DNA of 64,000 bases, taken from positions 1,860,001 to 1,924,000 of the forward strand of contig CP102273.1 in the NCBI GenBank assembly GCA_025148965.1, read 5' to 3'. This DNA is from Intestinibacter bartlettii. GTDB taxonomy: Bacteria; Bacillota; Clostridia; Peptostreptococcales; Peptostreptococcaceae. The notes under the pieces were generated by a model, which made no database searches, was not told the origin of the DNA, and was given only the letters and a program-made list of their open reading frames with translations. Every line of letters starts with the position of its first letter. The stretch's first letter is position 1. Below, piece after piece: positions 46,702-55,667 of the stretch. Both the position numbers and the translations under genes were made by a program.

Positions 46702-47796
46702 ATGAAATATACAATGCTTGGTTTTTCACAACGAATAGCAGCCGATTATGGGCTTGACTTAAATGATTTAGCTATATTAAGATGGTTTGTCGATTTTAAA
46801 GAAAGCGGCAATATGCGTTCTATGGAAATTGACGGAGATGTTTACTACTGGGTATTTTACGAAAAAATCTCAGAAGAACTATTTATAATAAAATTGCAAA
46901 AAAGCGCAATCTACAAACGTCTAAAAAAGATGTGCGACTGTGATATATTAAAGAAAAAAACTGTCAGCTGTGGCGGAAACTACTCTTATTTCGCATTGGG
47001 CGAAAACTATGAAGAACTTATAAAATCACAAAAATACATAAAAACTAAATCGCCTAAGAAAAATAACACTTCCCCTGATGAAAATACTACATCAGGAAAT
47101 AATACTTTAGACGATTTTGGCCACGATTATAATATCAATGCGCCTTTTGAAAGTTCACGTAATGAAAATTCAACTCAAAGTGCTATTTTTGAAAACACAA
47201 TTACTAGAGTTTTAGATCATACAAGCTACGACGATAATCTTGGTGCGCATTATGATAATCTAAATCTGCACGACATAAATCTAGGTCCCCTTGACATTAA
47301 TCTAAATCCCCAAGACAAAAATCTAAGTGTCCACGATTTAAATCTAAGTGTATCTGATATAAATCTTAACCTATATGAGCAAAATCTAAGTCCCCATGAT
47401 TTATGTCTCGAACAAATAATTAATCCATCACACTCTTCTATCAAAACAATCAACCACACTCAAGAAGAAAGCGGTGAGTTTTTACTTTCTAAACTTCTGT
47501 GGCATTTTGTAAAAGGCGCCAATCCGTCTTTTGGTGAGCCCGATTTTGATTTATGGGCAAGAGATTTTGGTAAAATACTTCACCACGACCATCGTGATTT
47601 TGTGGAAGTTAGCGAATTGATTAGCTGGATTTTTGAAAGTAAGTCATTTTGGACTTGTCATGTGCTAACACCTAGTGCGCTTAGAAAATTCTATGAAAGA
47701 GTACTTGCGCGAAAAAACTATGAAACAAACCGCAAGAAAGGTGCATCTAAATCATTCTTTGAAGAATTAGAATCTCAAGGCTTTGAGCCTATGTAA
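46702..47796 (+). CDS. Phage-type replication initiator (winged-helix replisome organiser) with in-gene iterons
   Basis: A 364-residue protein. The N-terminal 110 residues (LNDLAILRWFVDFKESG, VYYWVFYEKISEELF, KSAIYKRLKKMCDCDILKKK) match the helix-turn-helix domain of phage replication proteins. Residues 179-234 are eight heptads of the form NLxxxDx, encoded by eight 21-bp repeats (47236-47403). The C-terminal part (LLWHFVKGANPSFGEPDFDLWARDFGKILHHDHRDF split over about 260-295) resembles a conserved phage C-terminal domain. AGGAGG precedes the ATG. The helicase gene follows after 17 bases, as in the phage O-P layout. Probably a prophage or plasmid relic; no structural genes nearby. Confidence 0.7.
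   Translation: MKYTMLGFSQRIAADYGLDLNDLAILRWFVDFKESGNMRSMEIDGDVYYWVFYEKISEELFIIKLQKSAIYKRLKKMCDCDILKKKTVSCGGNYSYFALGENYEELIKSQKYIKTKSPKKNNTSPDENTTSGNNTLDDFGHDYNINAPFESSRNENSTQSAIFENTITRVLDHTSYDDNLGAHYDNLNLHDINLGPLDINLNPQDKNLSVHDLNLSVSDINLNLYEQNLSPHDLCLEQIINPSHSSIKTINHTQEESGEFLLSKLLWHFVKGANPSFGEPDFDLWARDFGKILHHDHRDFVEVSELISWIFESKSFWTCHVLTPSALRKFYERVLARKNYETNRKKGASKSFFEELESQGFEPM
47236..47403 (+). repeat. Eight 21-bp direct repeats, candidate replication origin iterons
   Basis: Eight copies in phase at 47236, 47257, 47278, 47299, 47320, 47341, 47362 and 47383. Each starts AATCT; the consensus continues as AAGTCCCC then ATGATATA. Each copy encodes one heptad of the initiator. The even period and the position inside a replication gene are like the iterons inside lambda gene O. 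Confidence 0.85.
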
Positions 47797-47813
47797 AAAA
47801 AGGAGGGGATATT

Positions 47814-48905
47814 ATGGCACTTTACAATTTATATGCAGAACAAAGTGTTCTCGGTTCAATTTTGATTGAGCCAGAGTCTATTTTAGTTGCAAATCAATTT
47901 AATTTGTGTGTGAACGACTTTTTTCATCCGCAACATCAAATTATATACAATTGCATTAAAAAAATGGACGGCCAAGACATGATAAAACTTGCCAACGAAG
48001 TCAAAGCAACAGTTTTGGACAGTCCATGCGTCGACGATTTATTTGTAGATGCATCCGACATCACACTCGACACAACACCTTCACCAAGCATCCAAACAGG
48101 TTTCGCACCACTAGATGCAGCAACATCAGGAGGGCTAAACTTCGGCACTTTGACAGTTTTAACAGGTAGCCCCGGAAGTGGTAAGAGTACGTTTTTGAAG
48201 CAAATATTAGCAAATGCATTAAGCCTTGGATTTAACTCATTTTTATACTCCGGCGAACTAACTGCCCAAATGGCGCTCGATTGGTTTTATAAAACAGTTT
48301 CAAACCCAATCCATCTTTCATTCGGGGTAAACAGCTTTGGAAAAACAATCAAAGTCACAGAAGAAGGTGTTTCACAAATAAACAAATGGCTTAGAGGAAA
48401 ATTGTTTTTATTCTCAAAAAATGCCCAAGCCGACGAGACAAATATATCGACGGTTATTGAATTTTTAGCGGTTAAAAAAAATGTCAAACTCTTCGTCCTT
48501 GACAACCTGATGACGATTGAATGTCGTGGTACTGATAAATACGAAAAGCAGATAAATGTCATAAAATCGTTAAAAAACCTGGCGAAAAACTATAACATTG
48601 TAATAATTTTAGTAGCACATTCGAACAAAAACTCAATCATGCGCAGCGAACCCCATGTTTTTGATATATCAGGAGCCAGCGAAATCGCAAACTTATCCGA
48701 CTATATACTAACCGCAACAAGAGACAACGACCGCGATAACGAAACAACAATACTACTTTTGAAAAACAGAATAACAGGACTAATCAAAAAACACCTTCAA
48801 CTCAAATTCAGCCCAGACCGCAAGCGATTTTACACCGATGCAAAACTCGAGCTAGAATGTGACTATGGTTATGGTGAGGTGTATGAGCAAGAAAGCTTTT
48901 GTTGA
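47814..48905 (+). CDS. DnaB-type replicative helicase
   Basis: A 363-residue RecA-fold helicase, shorter than chromosomal DnaB (about 440-450). A reduced DnaB N-terminal domain (AEQSVLGSILIEP at 8-20) is followed by GFAPLDAATSGGL and Walker A GSPGSGKST at 118-126, then VKLFVLDNLMTIE (Walker B region) and ISGASEIANLSDYIL. AGGAGGGG precedes the ATG, 17 bases after the initiator gene. It should be loaded by the initiator at the in-gene iterons. Phage or plasmid origin is likely because the chromosome would carry its own dnaB elsewhere. Confidence 0.85.
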   Translation: MALYNLYAEQSVLGSILIEPESILVANQFNLCVNDFFHPQHQIIYNCIKKMDGQDMIKLANEVKATVLDSPCVDDLFVDASDITLDTTPSPSIQTGFAPLDAATSGGLNFGTLTVLTGSPGSGKSTFLKQILANALSLGFNSFLYSGELTAQMALDWFYKTVSNPIHLSFGVNSFGKTIKVTEEGVSQINKWLRGKLFLFSKNAQADETNISTVIEFLAVKKNVKLFVLDNLMTIECRGTDKYEKQINVIKSLKNLAKNYNIVIILVAHSNKNSIMRSEPHVFDISGASEIANLSDYILTATRDNDRDNETTILLLKNRITGLIKKHLQLKFSPDRKRFYTDAKLELECDYGYGEVYEQESFC

Positions 48906-49082
48906 TTTTTTCAAAAAAGATGGGACTGATAATCTTGGGTTTATATAACTGATAGTAAGAGGGATTTGAGAGCATAACTAATCATACCTGTTTGTAAAGG
49001 GAGTTTTTTGTGGTATTGTTTTATTTAACGGGTTTGTGATAATTTAGTAAAAGGATTGACTATTTTTTTATAATTTATACCC

Positions 49083-49110
49083 TTAACATTTATTAGAAAT
49101 ACTATATAAT
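49083..49110 (+). promoter_or_regulatory. Promoter of the HEPN gene at 49152
   Basis: TTAACA (49083-49088), 16-base spacer, TATAAT (49105-49110), 41 bases before the ATG. The 246-base gap after the helicase gene shows no other feature. Confidence 0.65.
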
Positions 49111-49151
49111 ATTAATAAGTAGTTAAATATTTTCTCTATAGGAGGTAATAT

Positions 49152-50192
49152 ATGTCCAATTATACACAAAAAGATAATTTTTTAGAAATAATGGAATCTA
49201 TAAAAGAAAATCAAGTTTATAACGTAGAAATAAATTTACCTGATTTATCTTTACCTTCATCAACACTAGATAGTATAAACCATCTTAAAGAAGCAATGGA
49301 TAACTTACATACTAATCTTAATTATTCTTTAACTTGCATGACTAAGACTTATTTTCATAATAATTTAGTTTCACCTTTAACAAATTTATCTAAAATTTGT
49401 ATTAAAAACATAAATACATCATTTTTAGAAGCAACTAGTGCATATTTATTGAACTATCAATTAACTATATCCGATACTATAGAAAGTATAAAAAAATCAA
49501 TACTATTTAATATAACACCCGTTGTTGAATATATCCGTGCAAGTTTTCCATTTAATAATTTAGAAGATGCTTTCTCCTGTATTGAATTATGGTCAAAATA
49601 TGGTTGGGTTATATCTGATTTTGGTAATCTAAATTTTAATATATTCTCTAAAAAACCTAAAAATCAAGATGACGCTGATAAAATTATTTTAGATTGTTTA
49701 ACGCCCAATTTTATTGATGAGGTACTTAGTGAATTGTTTAATTTTTTAGATGAAAAAGAAGAATCTTATACATTTTCTATTTTAGAAGAAGCAATTTTTT
49801 GTTTTAAAAATGAAAAATATATGGCTTGCGTATCTACACTATTGCCTTTATTTGATGCTGAACTTATAAATGTACAAATAAAAAAAGATAATAATTGCAA
49901 TAAAAAAATAGGCAATGGTGGTGTACAAAAAATAGAAAAATATCTTTTAAATAAATCTGTACCAGTTATAAATTACTTTCTTCAAATAAGTGTCTATCAC
50001 TATCTAAAAGAATTATATAAAAAAACTGATAACTTCAATACTAATCAATATAATATAAACAGAAATATGATTTTGCATGGTGTTAGTAATAGAATGTATA
50101 CTGAACTAGATTGTATAAAATTATTTAATGCTTATACTGTTTATAGACTTGTAACTTCTTCCTTTGATAATTTAGATACTGAAACTGCTTAA
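49152..50192 (+). CDS. HEPN-like protein, possible defence effector
   Basis: A 346-residue soluble protein with very AT-rich codons. The C-terminus contains RNMILHG (Arg-304 to Gly-310), the Rx4H HEPN motif in the RNxxLHG form seen in abortive-infection-type proteins, preceded by helical segments (FSILEEAIFCFKNEKYMACVSTLLPLFD in pieces, around 215-245) that look like the rest of a HEPN bundle. The N-terminal half is helical and unrecognised. AGGAGG lies 7 bases before the ATG. It has its own promoter and terminator, between the replication module and the PD-(D/E)XK gene. Codon use appears even richer in A/T than neighbours, suggesting transfer. Confidence 0.55.
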   Translation: MSNYTQKDNFLEIMESIKENQVYNVEINLPDLSLPSSTLDSINHLKEAMDNLHTNLNYSLTCMTKTYFHNNLVSPLTNLSKICIKNINTSFLEATSAYLLNYQLTISDTIESIKKSILFNITPVVEYIRASFPFNNLEDAFSCIELWSKYGWVISDFGNLNFNIFSKKPKNQDDADKIILDCLTPNFIDEVLSELFNFLDEKEESYTFSILEEAIFCFKNEKYMACVSTLLPLFDAELINVQIKKDNNCNKKIGNGGVQKIEKYLLNKSVPVINYFLQISVYHYLKELYKKTDNFNTNQYNINRNMILHGVSNRMYTELDCIKLFNAYTVYRLVTSSFDNLDTETA

Positions 50193-50235
50193 AAAATACC
50201 ACCCTATCTATTAATAATCGTGTTCATACAATGGT
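50186..50235 (+). terminator. Terminator of the HEPN gene
   Basis: AAAAAATACCACC and GGTGGTATTTTTT arms separated by about 28 bases, starting at the stop codon. Confidence 0.7.
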
Positions 50236-50257
50236 GGTATTTTTTTAAATGACTGTT

Positions 50258-50358
50258 TGAAAAAAGTCTACAAATTCCAAGCAAGAAATAGTTTTTCTCT
50301 AATAAAATCAAATTATCAGAGAAGGCTGTTCTCTATTTAATATTTACAGACTTTTTTT
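50258..50358. other. About 100-base structured element of unknown type
   Basis: Outer inverted repeats AAAAAAGTCTACAAAT and ATTTACAGACTTTTTT enclose a second stem (TTCTCTAATAA with TTATCAGAGAA) and a GAGAA/TTCTC pair. It ends in T7 on the plus strand and A6 on the minus. It could be a small non-coding RNA with its terminator, or a small non-autonomous mobile element. The rest of 50359-50615 is AT-rich with nothing seen. Confidence 0.5.
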
Positions 50359-50615
50359 CACACAGTCTACACTCCCTCTAGTTTCTATTTACAGTGTGAT
50401 AAATTTTCACCTTGTATAACTTCAAACTCCATCACTCAATATAATCCATAAATTATAATTTTTTTGTTAATATTCTTCTACAAATTTCAAACACATAATT
50501 TATATATAATATATTTATTAAGTTAATAGTAGCATATTTTTATTTCAAAATCTTACCTTATTTATTTTTGGTTAATTACATTTAAAAATAAAAATTTAAA
50601 TAACTTTATAATAAA

Positions 50616-52388
50616 TTATATATAGGAAAATTTTTCAAAAACATTTTTTTCTTCTTCTGTTAAATCCTTAAATACTTTTTTAGCTTGATATTTATTTTCT
50701 AATAATATATTAATGGCACAAATCAACATTTTATCAGAATTATTATTAAGCATATTATCTAATTCCTTTAATTGTTCTTCAGTTAAATCTCCCTTTCTTT
50801 TTAACAGTTGAAATTTATTAATAATACCATATTTATTATTAGGATTTACCTCTAATAATTTATTACAAATTAAATTTGCCATATTATAATACTTTTCATT
50901 TTTATTTATATCATATGATGCTAATAATTCTATAAATAAATTATAAAACATATCTTGGGTAAAATTATCAAAGTCATTTTTTTCAATTTCATTTAATAAC
51001 AATTCTTCTTCAAAATCATATAACTTATTCCAATCCTCTCTTTTATAATATATAAAAAATGGAATTTTATGTTCATTATGTTCTTCATCATCTATTGTGA
51101 ATTCTATATTTTTAGGAAGAGTTGTATTGTCAACAATTATATTTCCTTTTTCTTTATTAAAAAATAAAAACTGTATTATCTTTTCACCAATTGGCAAATT
51201 ATATACTTTATATTCTTCTTTAAAATCATTAATATTTCCCAAATATATATCAGCTAATGTATTTATAAATTTCCAATCTTCTTCTTTAAAATCTAGTACT
51301 TTTTTATTGTAGTTTATATTGAAACTTGAAAGAGCTTTATTAAAAGTTTTAAAAACTTCCATTTCATCAATTGAAATATCAATATCTTTTAATTCACAAG
51401 CCAATTTATTATTTATATATAACTGCTTTTCTTCTGATAATCTTTCTATAAACTCTAAATCATAACAAATAGATTTTATTGAACCAGCTGTATTAAAGTT
51501 TAAATCTATTTTTAAATAATCTTTACTATCTTTTTCATTATTTATAATAAGTTTTAAATTTTCACTTAAATTTACTGTTATTTCATTCTTATTTAAAGCT
51601 TCTACTATTGTTTTAGTGTAATAAATTTTTTTACTACACCCAATATTTTGACTAATATTTCTTTTTAAATTAAAATTCTTTTGTTCCTTTAATTCAAAAG
51701 GTAACCATATATTTAAATCTGAAATTTCACCATATAAACAAATTTCACCTGTTGATATTTTATTATTTATATCAAATAAACTTTCATTTGAATATATTCT
51801 CAATCTTATATTTTTTAATTTATCAATATCCTTTATAGTTATAGCCCTTTTTATAATTTCTCCATTACCACTTCCTTGTTGTTCCTTATTATACCCAAAT
51901 CTATCTAGCACCTGAAATAATTCATTTTTATCCTTTATTAATTGTAATGTAATATTTTTTGTGCTATCTTCCTTTAAAACTTTTCTTTTATTTACTAATT
52001 CCTTTAATATACGTTTTAATTTAATGGTTGTTAATGCATTATAAAATATAGCTTTTTTTTCCCCATCATCTGATATAACTATTACAAAATAAACAATACC
52101 TCCATCTTCAAAATATTTTTTAAGATGTTTATATTCTACAGGATAATAAACTTTCCCCTTAGTTAATCCTTTCTCCAATAGCTCTTCATTATTTTTACCT
52201 TTCACTTGAACGGGAATTCTATATTTTATATTTTCAACTTTTAAATCTTCATTGGTATATAAATATATAAATCCATCCCAGGAAGGTTCTTTGTCATTAT
52301 TATTAATTAGATCATCCATATTATTATGTAAATAAATCATATCTTTTAATGCCAAAATAGCACCTTTTTCTATTTTTAAAGAATTCAT
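50616..52388 (-). CDS. PD-(D/E)XK (DUF4365-like) protein with helical C-terminal region
   Basis: A 590-residue soluble protein. The N-terminal 150 residues have WDGFIYLY (Asp-38), then IPVQVKGK (Gln-61, Lys-63), the D...(E/Q)xK arrangement of the restriction-endonuclease-like fold as in DUF4365, followed by VYFVIVISDDGEKKAIFYNAL strands. The middle is unrecognised. The last 130 residues look like TPR helices (YYNMANLICNKLLEVNPNNKYG in part). AAAGGAG precedes the ATG. It lies downstream of a type I R-M operon in the same direction, separated by a decayed hsdM fragment. Likely a nucleic-acid-cutting defence protein; no activity can be stated. Confidence 0.5.
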   Translation of the reverse strand: MNSLKIEKGAILALKDMIYLHNNMDDLINNNDKEPSWDGFIYLYTNEDLKVENIKYRIPVQVKGKNNEELLEKGLTKGKVYYPVEYKHLKKYFEDGGIVYFVIVISDDGEKKAIFYNALTTIKLKRILKELVNKRKVLKEDSTKNITLQLIKDKNELFQVLDRFGYNKEQQGSGNGEIIKRAITIKDIDKLKNIRLRIYSNESLFDINNKISTGEICLYGEISDLNIWLPFELKEQKNFNLKRNISQNIGCSKKIYYTKTIVEALNKNEITVNLSENLKLIINNEKDSKDYLKIDLNFNTAGSIKSICYDLEFIERLSEEKQLYINNKLACELKDIDISIDEMEVFKTFNKALSSFNINYNKKVLDFKEEDWKFINTLADIYLGNINDFKEEYKVYNLPIGEKIIQFLFFNKEKGNIIVDNTTLPKNIEFTIDDEEHNEHKIPFFIYYKREDWNKLYDFEEELLLNEIEKNDFDNFTQDMFYNLFIELLASYDINKNEKYYNMANLICNKLLEVNPNNKYGIINKFQLLKRKGDLTEEQLKELDNMLNNNSDKMLICAINILLENKYQAKKVFKDLTEEEKNVFEKFSYI

Positions 52389-52437
52389 TTCAAATACTCC
52401 TTTCTAATTATAAGTAGATTATTTCTAAAAATAATCC

Positions 52438-52835
52438 TCTTCTAATATATATCCCTTATATATACTAAACTTTTGATATAGTATACTATAAAGCCTGTGA
52501 CTAAGTTATATATTATGATTATAAGCTATTAAATAAAGATTGTTTGATATTTGCATATTTATTAAGTCTAAACAATAGTCACCTAGAAGATGATATTTCG
52601 TCCGCAGTGCTAAGCATAACTGTAACCACTATTGTTATAAGTTTCTACTTATACAGTTATATATAAAACTACTTATTTTACTACTTTTAACTACATTGGT
52701 GTTAAAAATATCATTTCGATTCTCTTAACTTCACCATATAGCACTCTATATTTTTATCATAATATTTTGGCAAACTATCCCACTGTTACATCCAAGTAAT
52801 CATATGCAATAGCTCGATATACATCAATACAGGTG
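52438..52835 (-). pseudogene. Decayed fragment of a second hsdM
   Basis: The plus-strand sequence 52438-52672 aligns with 54795-55040 of the intact hsdM (codons about 203-284, around SAM motif I), including a 22-base identical stretch at 52550-52571 versus 54911-54932 and many shorter matches such as GCGCTAAGCA-like and TATTGTTGTAAG-like blocks. Stops and indels break every frame. A weaker match to hsdM codons about 170-195 follows at 52760-52835 after unmatched sequence. The gene order hsdR-hsdM-hsdS-(hsdM relic) indicates that a second type I locus once lay here, or that part of hsdM was duplicated. Confidence 0.7.
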
Positions 52836-52846
52836 ATAAGTAAAAG

Positions 52847-52876
52847 CACTAAGCATAAGCCTAGCGCTCTCAGATA
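52847..52876 (-). terminator. Terminator of the hsd operon
   Basis: AGCGCTAGGC and GCTTAGTGCT pair with G-U pairs on the minus strand, followed by TTTTAC. It lies 16-45 bases after hsdS. Confidence 0.6.
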
Positions 52877-52891
52877 TATTTTAGAATTTAT

Positions 52892-54073
52892 TTATGCAAA
52901 CATTTGTTGTAACAATCCTTTTTTAAGTTGTTTTAAATGTTCTAAAGTTTCTTTATCTGTATCTATTTTTTCATCGAGTAATGACAAGATGTCTGATATT
53001 TTTTGTTGTTCTTTTAAGCAAGGTAAATCTATTTTTATTTCTGCCATTATATTATTCATTAATTTGGGATTACCAACGTATGATACATATTTTTTACTGA
53101 TTCTATTAATCATTTCTGCTATACATTTATTTGCATATCCATTTTCACTGATAAGAACTCCACATACATTTGTGCAATAAAATTTTCCTCTTCTAAAATG
53201 GACCGTTCCGGCATTAGCTCCATCAGTTGTCCATGTTATAGCATCTTCATAAAGATATTCATTATAATATCCAAGTAATCCCTTATCCTTTGTTTGTGAA
53301 GAATAAACTGGGTATATATATTCTTTATTTATATTTTTTTCTACGTTATTTGCTGAAAGAACATATCCTCTTGTAATTTTAAAAACATCTTTTATCTTCT
53401 TCTCTTCCCACTCAGGAAAATCCTCTCCACTATCATCCTTAAATCTAATCTTCCTAGAAAATATCTTCTGCATAAATCCCTTTTTAATATTTTCCAAATG
53501 AGTAATTTTATCTTCTTGATTTTGTATCTTATCATCTACAGTACATAAAAAATGTGCTATTTTAGTTTGTTCAGGTAGTGAAGGTAAATAAAAAACAACT
53601 TGTTTTAATGATGTTCCACTTGTTAAAGCTCTCGTAGTCATAGAACTTTTTTTGATTATTTCCTTTCTAACTTCCCTAGTCATAAAACAATATCCACTAA
53701 ATTTAAAATCTATTAATTCATTCTTAGGTCTAGCCCTTAAAATAAATCCACTAAATACAGCATCTTCTATATCATCTAATAATACTGCTGTATATCCAAT
53801 TTCATCTATTGTTTCTGATGTTCTTGTAAAAAATAAATCACCTTTCTTAGCAGAATAATTTTCTATTTCTTTTTTAGTTAACTGAACTCTTCCTTTTATA
53901 GTATTTTTATATAAATGAGTATTTTTATTTACATCCATATAATTTACTATCGGTATCCCTTTTCCAAAGAATTCTTTTTCTTTATTTAACCCATTTTTAA
54001 ATTCGTATACATCACCTAATCTCTTCTCGTCCCATTCCCCACAAAACTCCTTAAATCTCAACTTCGGTACCAC
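52892..54073 (-). CDS. hsdS: Type I restriction-modification specificity subunit HsdS
   Basis: A 393-residue two-TRD specificity protein. TRD1 (about 1-145, EWDEKRLGDVYEFKNG) ends in the conserved helix LPEQTKIAHFLCTVDDKIQNQEDKITHLENIKKGFMQ (in pieces, about 148-185). TRD2 (about 195-345, starts EEKKIKDVFKITRG) ends in the second helix CLKEQQKISDILSLLDEKIDTDKETLEHLKQ (in pieces) and finishes with LKKGLLQQMFA. The two helices space the half-sites of a bipartite target. The start is GTG overlapping the hsdM stop as TAGTG, with AGGTGA upstream. No inverted hsdS copies or recombinase are adjacent, so phase-variable shuffling is not evident. Confidence 0.93.
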   Translation of the reverse strand: MVPKLRFKEFCGEWDEKRLGDVYEFKNGLNKEKEFFGKGIPIVNYMDVNKNTHLYKNTIKGRVQLTKKEIENYSAKKGDLFFTRTSETIDEIGYTAVLLDDIEDAVFSGFILRARPKNELIDFKFSGYCFMTREVRKEIIKKSSMTTRALTSGTSLKQVVFYLPSLPEQTKIAHFLCTVDDKIQNQEDKITHLENIKKGFMQKIFSRKIRFKDDSGEDFPEWEEKKIKDVFKITRGYVLSANNVEKNINKEYIYPVYSSQTKDKGLLGYYNEYLYEDAITWTTDGANAGTVHFRRGKFYCTNVCGVLISENGYANKCIAEMINRISKKYVSYVGNPKLMNNIMAEIKIDLPCLKEQQKISDILSLLDEKIDTDKETLEHLKQLKKGLLQQMFA

Positions 54074-55647
54074 TAAGCCATCTCACCTGCCTTAAATCCG
54101 CCAAGTCCAAGTTCTTCAAAATACTCATCTAATCTCTCATCAATCTCATCAGACTTTCTCATACACTCTGCCAAAGCTTCAAACTCTTTGTCCAAATCCA
54201 CTTCTGGCTCTTCTTCAAAAGTGTCGACATATCTTGGGATATTTAGGTTGAAGTCATTTTCAGCAATTTCGTCCATAGTAGCTTTATGGGCATATTTTTC
54301 GACATCTTCCCTTTTTATATAAGTATCGACAATTTTATTTATGTCCTCTCTTCTAAGTCTGTTTTGATTTTTGCCACTTTCAAACTCCTTGCTTGCATCT
54401 ATAAAGAAGATGTTGTCCTTGTTGTCTGCTCTATCTTTTTTAAGCACTAATATGCAAACTGGGATACTTGTCCCGAAGAATAAGTTAGCTGGAAGTCCTA
54501 TTACTGCATCTAGATAATTTTGTTCTTCTATTATATATCGTCTTATTTTTTCCTCGGCAGCCCCTCTAAACAAAACTCCATGTGGCAGAAGTATCGCTAT
54601 TCTTCCATCGTCGTCCATATGGTAAATCATATGTTGTAAAAATGCGAAGTCTGCCTTTGACTTTGGTGCCAATTTTCCGTATACACTGAATCGTTCGTCT
54701 TGTTCAAACCTTTTGTCTGCGCTCCATTTGGCACTATATGGTGGATTTGCAACTTGTATTCTAAACTTATTTTCCTCAAAGTGATCTTCTTCTAATGTGT
54801 CCCCATTATATATCGTAAAGTTTTGATATGGCACGCCATGAAGTATCATGTTCATTCTCGCCAAGTTGTATGTTGTACTTGTAAGCTCTTGGCCAAAGAA
54901 TGTTCTGACGTTTGCATATTTATTAAGTCTAAGCAGTAATGACCCAGAGCCGCATGTTGGGTCGGCAGCGCTAAGCACATCTGTAAGGCCTATTGTTGTA
55001 AGTCGACATAAAAGTTCAGCAGGTCCAGTCGCTGTATAAAACTCGCCTGCTTTTTTTCCTGCGTTTGCTGCGAATTGACCGATTAAATATTCATATGCAT
55101 CGCCTAACACATCTATTGAAGTTTCGTCTATTCCAAATTCAATTGAATCTATTGCACTTATGATTTTCGCCATTAATTTTGAACGAGTTGATACATCTTT
55201 TCCTAGTTTTGTCGATGATAAATCCATATCGTCAAACAATCCTTCAAAAGCGTCTTGTGATGGTCTGCCTAGTGTCGATTCTGTTAGTGAGTTTATCGCC
55301 TCGTGCAAATCTTCTATATCGAATGAGTTGTTTTCGACCTTTTTGACCATTTCGCTAAATAAATCATCAGGCTCGATTACAAATCCCAAACTTTCTAACA
55401 TCTCTTCTATTAAATCTTCTTTGTATTCTTCATCATTGAAAGCCCCTCTATAATCGACTTCATCTTCTTCTAACAGTTTTTCAACAAATGCAGTCGTTTT
55501 GTCCGATAGATATCGATAAAATATCATACCTAATATGTAGTTTTTAAATTCATAGGCTTCCATATTACCCCTTAAGTCGTTTGCCATTTCCCAAAGCCTT
55601 GCGTGAAGTTCTTTTTGATGTTGGCTTTGTTGTTGTGATTCTGTCAT
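54073..55647 (-). CDS. hsdM: Type I restriction-modification methyltransferase HsdM
   Basis: A 524-residue N6-adenine methyltransferase of the type I system. The N-terminal helical domain (about 1-180) contacts HsdS. The catalytic domain has GEFYT at 201-205, SAM motif DPTCGSGS at 229-236 and the NPPY catalytic motif at 301-304. The C-terminal tail is acidic. GGGGGGA precedes the ATG. The gene starts 20 bases after hsdR and is coupled to hsdS. With HsdS alone it would methylate; with HsdR it would form the R2M2S complex. Confidence 0.96.
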   Translation of the reverse strand: MTESQQQSQHQKELHARLWEMANDLRGNMEAYEFKNYILGMIFYRYLSDKTTAFVEKLLEEDEVDYRGAFNDEEYKEDLIEEMLESLGFVIEPDDLFSEMVKKVENNSFDIEDLHEAINSLTESTLGRPSQDAFEGLFDDMDLSSTKLGKDVSTRSKLMAKIISAIDSIEFGIDETSIDVLGDAYEYLIGQFAANAGKKAGEFYTATGPAELLCRLTTIGLTDVLSAADPTCGSGSLLLRLNKYANVRTFFGQELTSTTYNLARMNMILHGVPYQNFTIYNGDTLEEDHFEENKFRIQVANPPYSAKWSADKRFEQDERFSVYGKLAPKSKADFAFLQHMIYHMDDDGRIAILLPHGVLFRGAAEEKIRRYIIEEQNYLDAVIGLPANLFFGTSIPVCILVLKKDRADNKDNIFFIDASKEFESGKNQNRLRREDINKIVDTYIKREDVEKYAHKATMDEIAENDFNLNIPRYVDTFEEEPEVDLDKEFEALAECMRKSDEIDERLDEYFEELGLGGFKAGEMA

Positions 55648-55667
55648 TTTTTTATCCCCCCATTTAT

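Noticed and set aside
47236-47403. Possible CRISPR-like array
   Set aside because: The 21-bp units are contiguous with no spacers and are in frame with the initiator gene.
52892-54073. Phase-variable hsdS inversion locus
   Set aside because: Only one hsdS is present, with no inverted copy and no recombinase nearby.
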